Below are positions 59,727-64,000 of a stretch of 64,000 nt of DNA, one piece after another. The stretch's first letter is position 1, and every line of letters begins with the position of its first letter. The notes under the pieces are model-generated. The model saw only the letters and a list, made by a program, of their open reading frames with translations, did not search any database and was not told the origin of the DNA. Made by a program: the position numbers and the translations under genes. Source of the stretch: an uncultured Alphaproteobacteria bacterium (lineage in GTDB: Bacteria > Pseudomonadota > Alphaproteobacteria > Micropepsales > Micropepsaceae). The stretch spans positions 59,417-123,416 of the forward strand of contig CAIOFO010000033.1 in NCBI GenBank assembly GCA_903857685.1. Direction: 5' to 3'.

Positions 59727-60911
59727 TCACACGGCCTGGCCGGCGCACCAGCCGGACGCCCACGCCCACTGGAAATTATAGCCCCCCAGCCAGCCGGTGA
59801 CGTCCACGACTTCGCCGATGAAATAAAGACCGGGGACGGACCGGGCCTCCATGGTGCCAGAGTTCAGATCCCGTGTATCAACACCGCCCGCCGTCACTTC
59901 CGCGGTGCGATAGCCTTCGCTACCGCCCGGCGTTATGCGCCAGTCAGTCACGGCGTCGCTTAACGCGCGCATCCCCGCCTGGGAAAGATCGGCCAAATTC
60001 CCTGAACAACCTTGTGCCTCCGCGATGTCCTTCGCCAGCCGTCGCGGCAGCAGCGTTGCAAGAAACGTGTGTGCTGCCTGCTTGCCGTTTTGTCCCTTTG
60101 CCGCTTGCAGCGCAGCCAGCAAGTCTGTTTCCGCCAACAGGGAAATGCCGATCTCCTCGCCCTCGCGCCAATAGGAGGAAATCTGCAGGATGGCGGGACC
60201 GCTAAGGCCGCGATGGGTAAACAGCACGGCTTCCTTGAACGCGGTCTTGCCGCACTGGACCCGGGCCTGGGCGGCGATTCCCGCCAGCGGCTTCAGGCGC
60301 TCCAGCAATGCGGCATCGAAGGTCAGCGGAACCAGGGCAGGCCGCGTTTGTATGACGCCCAGGCCGAATTGCCCGGCGAGGCGGTAACCGAAGTCGCTCG
60401 CGCCCATCTTTGGAATGGATTTCCCGCCGGTTGCGACCACCAGCGCGGCGCATTCCCAGGTTTCGCCATTTGCAAATCGCAATGAAAAGCCCGCGGGAAT
60501 TCTTGCGACCTCCTCGACCCTGCAATTCAGCCGAAGCTGGGCATGGGCCAGCCGCATTTCCGACAACAGCAGGTCGATGATCTGCTGCGCCGGTCCGTCG
60601 CAAAAAAGCTGGCCCAGGGTCTTTTCGTGCCAGGCGATGCCGTAGCGCTCGACCAGGGCAATGAAATCCTGCGGCGTATAGCGGCTGAGCGCGGAAATGC
60701 AGAAGTGCGGATTGGCCGAGAGGAATTGCGCAGGCGTGACGGACCGGTTGGTGAAATTGCAGCGCCCGCCGCCGGAAATGCGGATTTTTTCTCCCGGCGC
60801 GTCGGCATGATCCACCACCAGAACATTCCGGCCGCGCTTGCCAGCGACGGCCGCACACATCATGCCGGTCGCCCCCGCACCGATCACGATGACGTCGCAC
60901 CTACCTGTCAT
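59727..60911 (-). CDS. NAD(P)/FAD-dependent oxidoreductase, HI0933/BaiN family
   Basis: A 394-residue flavoprotein. FAD site CDVIVIGAGATGMMCAAVAG, family motif GEKIRISGGGRCNFTN, LVVATGGKSIPKMGASDFGY and the C-terminal LYFIGEVVDVTGWLGGYNFQ and WAWASG define the HI0933-like (BaiN/RdsA) family. Characterised members reduce a range of substrates, including bile acid intermediates, but the role in this lineage is unknown. ATG at 60911. It stands alone between the small membrane protein and the tRNA. Confidence 0.92.
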   Translation of the reverse strand: MTGRCDVIVIGAGATGMMCAAVAGKRGRNVLVVDHADAPGEKIRISGGGRCNFTNRSVTPAQFLSANPHFCISALSRYTPQDFIALVERYGIAWHEKTLGQLFCDGPAQQIIDLLLSEMRLAHAQLRLNCRVEEVARIPAGFSLRFANGETWECAALVVATGGKSIPKMGASDFGYRLAGQFGLGVIQTRPALVPLTFDAALLERLKPLAGIAAQARVQCGKTAFKEAVLFTHRGLSGPAILQISSYWREGEEIGISLLAETDLLAALQAAKGQNGKQAAHTFLATLLPRRLAKDIAEAQGCSGNLADLSQAGMRALSDAVTDWRITPGGSEGYRTAEVTAGGVDTRDLNSGTMEARSVPGLYFIGEVVDVTGWLGGYNFQWAWASGWCAGQAV

Positions 60912-60992
60912 CGCAGTCAGTCACGCTATCCAAAAATTAGCCCCTTTGGCTGGTTGAAGTTTGATTGGAGCGCAGGCTGGTCATGGAAAATT

Positions 60993-61085
60993 GGCGGAGC
61001 CGGAGGGATTCGAACCCTCGATACGGCTTTACAACCGTATAACGGTTTAGCAAACCGCCGCCTTCAGCCTCTCGGCCACAGCTCC
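60993..61085 (-). tRNA. tRNA-Ser (anticodon GCU)
   Basis: The 93-nt gene includes the encoded CCA. The 5' end GGAGCTG pairs with CGGCTCC in the acceptor stem; the anticodon loop reads TTTGCTAAA, giving GCU for AGC/AGU serine codons. A long variable arm (GTTATACGGTTGTAAAGCCG region) and the T-arm GGTTCGAATCC confirm serine class. A partial copy of its 5' half lies upstream at 61105-61170. Confidence 0.96.
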
Positions 61086-61104
61086 ATTCCAAACTTCCTG
61101 GTTG

Positions 61105-61170
61105 CGCCTTCAGCCTTTATTCCCTTGCCCGCTACGCGGGCGGGGCGGCCACAGCTCCATTCCAGACTTC
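61105..61170 (-). pseudogene. Broken partial copy of tRNA-Ser 5' half
   Basis: Two pieces match the intact tRNA gene and its flank: 61146-61170 matches 61073-61097 at 24 of 25 bases (acceptor 5' strand plus upstream flank), and 61105-61116 matches 61059-61070 exactly (D-arm region). Between them, 61117-61145 is foreign and contains the hairpin GCCCGC-GTA-GCGGGC. In the intact tRNA the two pieces are separated by only 2 bases. The anticodon arm and 3' half are missing, so it cannot make a tRNA. Confidence 0.8.
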
Positions 61171-61267
61171 AGCGCTAAGAGAGAGGTGCTTGCGCCGAAG
61201 AGGCGCCCTTTTGCCCCAGAACAGGAGCAGGCTCAAGCGGCGTAAGAACCGGAAAATCCGCCTCGGT

Positions 61268-61477
61268 TTACTGCGCGCTGCGGGCGGTGATGCGCTGGTG
61301 CAAAGCCAGGATGGTGCGGCTGGCGGTTCGTTCGCACAGCGCGGGAATAAAAGCATGCACCAAAGCCGCCAGCGCCGCGCCCAACAGGGTGAAACAGACC
61401 GTCAGGGCTACGCGCTGATGGACGAAATAGCTTTCTCCGACACTGCTCGGATGGGCGAGAAAAAGCGCTTGCAGCAT
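61268..61477 (-). CDS. DUF6356-like small protein
   Basis: A 69-residue protein: MLQALFLAHPSSVGESYFVH, a hydrophobic central helix (VALTVCFTLLGAALAALVHA) and FIPALCERTASRTILALHQR at the end. The HPxSVGExYFxH start and LHxR end match the uncharacterised DUF6356 family as I remember it. GGAGA lies six bases before the ATG. It is divergent from the Lrp gene. Function unknown. Confidence 0.78.
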   Translation of the reverse strand: MLQALFLAHPSSVGESYFVHQRVALTVCFTLLGAALAALVHAFIPALCERTASRTILALHQRITARSAQ

Positions 61478-61506
61478 GGCAGTCTCCGGGGCGATCTACG
61501 GTAGAA

Positions 61507-61548
61507 ATATATTGCTTTATCAGGCGAATAGGTTCCCATATATTTGCT
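61507..61548. promoter_or_regulatory. AT-rich direct repeats between DUF6356 and Lrp genes
   Basis: ATATATTGCT (61507-61516) and ATATATTTGCT (61538-61548) recur about 31 bp apart, close to three helical turns, in the divergent region just upstream of an Lrp/AsnC gene. Lrp-type regulators bind such phased AT-rich sites, so autoregulation is plausible. Confidence 0.4.
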
Positions 61549-61579
61549 AATAATAGCCAAAACGCGAGAAAAACTCCCA

Positions 61580-62056
61580 ATGTATGGCCATGATACGGTA
61601 GATTTTCGCATACTAGCCCTGTTGCAGGAAAATGCCGCCCTGTCGCTGGCCGAAATCGCCGCCACTGTGAACCTTTCCCAGAATGCCTGCTGGCGCCGCA
61701 TCCGCCGGCTGGAAGATGACGGCATCATCAAGAAGCGCGTCGCCCTGCTGGATGCCGCCAAGCTGGGCGTCGGCACCACCGTCTTTGTGACGGTCCGGGC
61801 CGGGGAACATTCCGAGGGCTGGCTGGAGAAATTCACCGCCGCGGTGCGCAAGATACCCGAGATCATAGAATTCTACCGCATGGCGGGCGACATTGATTAC
61901 CTGTTGAAAATGCAGGTGGCCGACATTCCCGCCTATGACCGCGTCTACAAGGCGCTGATCCGGGCGGTGCCGCTCAGCGATGTCAGCGGCGCTTTCGCCA
62001 TGGAGGAACTCAAGCACACCACGGCGCTGCCGCTGCCCCGTTCCGGAACAGCCTGA
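61580..62056 (+). CDS. Lrp/AsnC-family transcriptional regulator
   Basis: A 158-residue regulator. HTH: DFRILALLQENAALSLAEIA with NLSQNACWRRIRRLEDDGII. The RAM (amino-acid binding) domain includes IPEIIEFYRMAGDIDYLLKM and ends near ALPLPRSGTA. Members sense amino acids and act locally or globally. ATG at 61580 (MYGHDTVDF); a TTG 36 bp upstream would add a poorly supported leader. Its target genes are not evident here. Confidence 0.93.
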   Translation: MYGHDTVDFRILALLQENAALSLAEIAATVNLSQNACWRRIRRLEDDGIIKKRVALLDAAKLGVGTTVFVTVRAGEHSEGWLEKFTAAVRKIPEIIEFYRMAGDIDYLLKMQVADIPAYDRVYKALIRAVPLSDVSGAFAMEELKHTTALPLPRSGTA

Positions 62057-62141
62057 AAAGAGTGCGCCGCAGCAGGCGAAAGCTGCTTGTCAGCACAGAT
62101 CCCGAAGCGCAGCATTCCGGCGACCGGAAACGACCGGCCGA

Positions 62142-62159
62142 CTTTGCGTTGTCGCAAAG
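62142..62159. promoter_or_regulatory. FNR/CRP-type palindrome upstream of CBS gene
   Basis: CTTTGCG-TTGT-CGCAAAG is a perfect 7-bp dyad with a 4-bp spacer, centred 47 bp before the CBS gene start. Its inner 14 bp (TTGCG-N4-CGCAA) have the geometry of CRP/FNR-superfamily sites (TTGAT-N4-ATCAA in FNR/FixK). It is a candidate operator for a redox- or NO-responsive regulator; an RNA hairpin is the alternative. Confidence 0.5.
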
Positions 62160-62197
62160 GGGGCTTTTGCGACGCGCACCTAGAGAGGAGCAACGTC

Positions 62198-62635
62198 ATG
62201 CAGGTCAGGCACATTCTCCAAACCAAGGGACGCGATATTATCGGCATCGCCGAGAGCGCCACGCTGGCCGAAGCTGCACAAATCTTGGCGCATCATCATG
62301 TCGGGGCGTTGGTCATCCAGGACAGCGGCGGTGCGCTGACCGGCATTTTCTCGGAGCGGGACCTGGTACGCGCCGTGGCGGAAGACGGCCCCCTGGCGCT
62401 CAACCGCGCCATCGCCGTTTACATGAGCCGGCAGGTCACGACCTGCAACGAAAACGACACGATGGAAAATTTGATGGAAATGATGACCCATGGCCGTTTC
62501 CGCCATGTCCCGGTCCTGGATGAACGCCAGCGGTTGGCCGGCATGATTTCCATCGGCGATGTGGTCAAGAGCCGTATCGCCGAAACACTCAGCGAAGCCA
62601 ATTCGCTGCGTGACTATATTTCCGCCGCGGTGTGA
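62198..62635 (+). CDS. CBS-domain protein (paired CBS)
   Basis: A 145-residue protein made of two CBS motifs: DIIGIAESATLAEAAQILAH, HHVGALVIQDSGGALTGIFS and ERDLVRAV, then VTTCNENDTMENLMEMMTHG, RFRHVPVLDERQRLAGMISI and GDVVK. CBS pairs bind adenosine nucleotides and usually sense energy state or SAM. No catalytic domain is attached. ATG at 62198 has AGAGAGGAG upstream. Confidence 0.93.
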   Translation: MQVRHILQTKGRDIIGIAESATLAEAAQILAHHHVGALVIQDSGGALTGIFSERDLVRAVAEDGPLALNRAIAVYMSRQVTTCNENDTMENLMEMMTHGRFRHVPVLDERQRLAGMISIGDVVKSRIAETLSEANSLRDYISAAV

Positions 62636-62741
62636 ATTCAGGGCCTGAGGAACTTCCGGAAACCCCGATAAACAGGGCTTTTCCGGAACCTGTGGGCCCA
62701 TGGCGCGTTTTGTCTCGCGGAACCTTCTTTTGGAGCCCGCG

Positions 62742-63386
62742 ATGAAATTCAATACCATGGCCGTAAGCGGCCTTGCCCTTTGCGCATTTCTGATCGGCGT
62801 CCCCGCTCTGGCGCAGGATCGCGTCGATGCCAACGGCCTGCCCACCACGCATTCGACGCCGGAAGAACACGCCCAGACAGAAGGTCTGAACGCGCAGGTC
62901 TCCGGCGCCAACGCCGCTGCCGATCAGAAAGCCGTCACGGGCGACGCGCAGTACCAGGCCAGCCAGCAGCAATATCAAAATCAGCTGCAGCAGAATCAGG
63001 CGGCGCAGCAGGACTATCAGGACAAGTCCGCCGCCTATGCCAGCCAGACCGCAGCGTACGAAAATCTGCGCGCCCGCTATGCGGCCGAACGCGCCGCCTA
63101 TCATCGCGGCGTCTGGCCGGATCGGTGGTCGCGCTGGACCCTGGATGAAGCCAATGCCGATTTGATCGGCCAGCGCGTCGAGATTCTCGGCGGCGCGCAT
63201 GTCGGCACGGTCACCGATATCGCCCGTTCGCCGGCCGGTCATGTCGAAGCGCTCTATGTGAAGCTCGACAGCGGCAAGGAAGTCTGGATTGACCAGGCCG
63301 ATATTCGCTACGACCGCGACGGCCGGGTCGTCATGACCAATCTGGCCAGCAACGACCTGCTCCACATGGCCGACGAGCGCCTCTAA
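62742..63386 (+). CDS. Exported PRC-barrel-like protein with Gln-rich coiled coil
   Basis: A 214-residue protein. Signal peptide: MAVSGLALCAFLIGVPALAQ within the first 25 residues. A Gln/Ala-rich helical stretch (QASQQQYQNQLQQNQAAQQD) follows. The C-terminal ~80 residues begin ADLIGQRVEILGGAHVGTVT and continue DIARSPAGHVEALYVKLDSG, KEVWIDQADIRYD, resembling a PRC-barrel fold. TGGAG precedes ATG 62742. It is the last protein gene before the rrn operon and is followed by a strong terminator. Confidence 0.78.
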   Translation: MKFNTMAVSGLALCAFLIGVPALAQDRVDANGLPTTHSTPEEHAQTEGLNAQVSGANAAADQKAVTGDAQYQASQQQYQNQLQQNQAAQQDYQDKSAAYASQTAAYENLRARYAAERAAYHRGVWPDRWSRWTLDEANADLIGQRVEILGGAHVGTVTDIARSPAGHVEALYVKLDSGKEVWIDQADIRYDRDGRVVMTNLASNDLLHMADERL

Positions 63387-63402
63387 TAAGCCCTTGATTT
63401 TT

Positions 63403-63445
63403 AAAGGCTTCCTCGGCCTCTTGGCCGGGGAGGCCTTTATTTTTG
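63403..63445 (+). terminator. Rho-independent terminator
   Basis: A near-perfect 16-bp stem (63403-63418 with 63423-63438; arms start AAAGGC and end GCCTTT) over a TCTT loop, followed by ATTTTT. It ends the PRC-barrel gene transcript and insulates the rrn promoter. Confidence 0.9.
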
Positions 63446-63566
63446 CGCTTTACTCTATATATGGTGCCGCAGAGGGATTGGCACCCGATGGGTGGCACTA
63501 GCGGCGAACGTCCACAGGCGCTGCCGCGGCAGTGAAAAAAAAGCCGAAAATACCGGTTTTTCCTGT

Positions 63567-63595
63567 TTGACTTGCGAAAATCACCCCCCTATAAC
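63567..63595 (+). promoter_or_regulatory. Sigma-70-type promoter of the rrn operon
   Basis: TTGACT (63567-63572), a 17-bp spacer and TATAAC (63590-63595), about 330 bp upstream of the 16S start. Spacing is optimal and each hexamer is one base from consensus. A C-run forms the second half of the spacer. Confidence 0.72.
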
Positions 63596-63732
63596 CCGCG
63601 CCCACGCTGCTTCGCGGCCAAGGGCTACGAAGTGGTGTTACCTGTTGATTTGTGACGTGAAATTCGTCGGCAGGCGCTGTTTGACATTGTGATTTTAGGA
63701 AGGGGAACGTGGGCGGCGGCTCGGTATGCCAC

Positions 63733-63758
63733 CACGTCAAAGGTCAAACTTTGACGTG
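63733..63758. promoter_or_regulatory. Palindromic site in the rrn leader
   Basis: CACGTCAAA (63733-63741) and TTTGACGTG (63750-63758) are exact reverse complements with 8 bp between; a second overlapping dyad GTCAAA-C-TTTGAC lies at 63743-63755. It could be a regulator site or an RNA structure. Confidence 0.5.
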
Positions 63759-63928
63759 TAAACAATCGAGCAGCGACGTAATGAATGCTCGCGTTCTTCT
63801 GCAAAAATGAAAGACTCTAAAGTCGATCGTTATCAGTCCTTGACGGGCCTGATGGCGATCTACCCTTGTCAAAAGTTTTTGCGAACTACGCAAATCAAGA
63901 GCATTCAGCGTCGTCTGCGATAGGATCA

Positions 63929-64000
63929 AAACATGAGAGTTTGATCCTGGCTCAGAACGAACGCTGGCGGCAGGCCTCAAACATGCAAGTCTAGGGGGTG
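63929..64000 (+). rRNA. 16S ribosomal RNA, 5' end (partial)
   Basis: Contains the conserved AGAGTTTGATCCTGGCTCAG at 63936-63955, then GAACGAACGCTGGCGGCAGG. By alignment to E. coli numbering the gene starts near 63929. The region around position 50-65 reads CAAACATGCAAGTC, slightly different from the usual TAACACATGCAAGTCG. The gene runs off the right edge. Confidence 0.95.

Larger units (their letters stand above)
63446..63928 (+). promoter_or_regulatory. rrn operon upstream and leader region
   Basis: About 480 bp without a protein gene. It holds one good sigma-70 promoter (63567-63595), other TTGAC hexamers (63681, 63751) without clear -10 partners, a 9-bp palindrome (63733-63758), and a small hairpin TTTGCG-AACTA-CGCAAA near 63887-63896 that may belong to the 16S processing stem. 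No convincing boxA was identified. Confidence 0.7.

Noticed and set aside
63681..63710. TTGACA at 63681 as a second rrn promoter
   Set aside because: No acceptable -10 hexamer lies 16-18 bp downstream.

Overview
The window is GC-rich chromosomal DNA of a free-living, Gram-negative alphaproteobacterium. Support: an imuA-imuB-dnaE2 mutasome preceded by the alphaproteobacterial LexA box GTTC-N7-GTTC, TonB/RND/MlaA envelope proteins, Flp-type pilins, and an alphaproteobacterium-like 16S 5' end at the right edge. A Rhizomicrobium/Micropepsaceae-like soil lineage is my guess, not shown by the sequence. There is no phage, integrase, transposase, plasmid or CRISPR module. Almost all of the window is coding, with several 4-11 bp gene overlaps.

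Layout. 1-1.8 kb: the end of a membrane glycosyltransferase and a GT-C-like membrane protein. 1.8-7.3 kb: SOS mutagenesis operon (minus strand). 7.4-13.5 kb: glutamate synthase gltB-gltD, ending in a duplicated, synonymously recoded gltD tail around a palindromic repeat. 13.7-25.1 kb: an exopolysaccharide locus. It holds a Wzc-like chain-length protein, a GH10 glycanase, a thioesterase, a SAM methyltransferase, two GT2 enzymes, a Wzy-like polymerase, a Wzx-like flippase, a WecG/TagA transferase and a priming phosphoglycosyltransferase. 25.6-33.6 kb: an mdtABC-like RND efflux operon with two unusual embellishments. 33.7-34.3 kb: two orphan Flp-type pilins with matching upstream motifs. 34.4-39.7 kb: MlaA, a large membrane protein and a TonB-dependent receptor. 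39.8-44.8 kb: a second RND system with an FKBP lipoprotein. 45.0-50.9 kb: Rrf2 regulator, porin and a sulfate-type ABC importer. 50.9-53.5 kb: redox and metal-binding proteins. 53.7-57.2 kb: aldehyde dehydrogenase, MFS carrier and cupin. 57.3-63.4 kb: DEAD-box helicase, small proteins, a flavoprotein, tRNA-Ser(GCU), DUF6356, Lrp/AsnC, CBS and PRC-barrel proteins. 63.4-64.0 kb: the rrn leader and the first ~72 nt of 16S rRNA.

How it fits together. The EPS locus looks like a nearly complete Wzx/Wzy pathway: priming, glycosylation, methyl decoration, flipping, polymerisation, length control and trimming. No Wza-type exporter is visible. The sulfur block pairs an Fe-S-capable Rrf2 regulator with an outer-membrane porin and binding-protein-dependent oxyanion uptake. 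Both RND systems lack their own TolC-like channel and probably share one encoded elsewhere.

Most unusual small-scale structures: the recoded gltD tail, a split tRNA-Ser fragment beside the intact tRNA, a palindromic repeat family at two convergent gene junctions, and the matched bipartite motif upstream of the two pilins.
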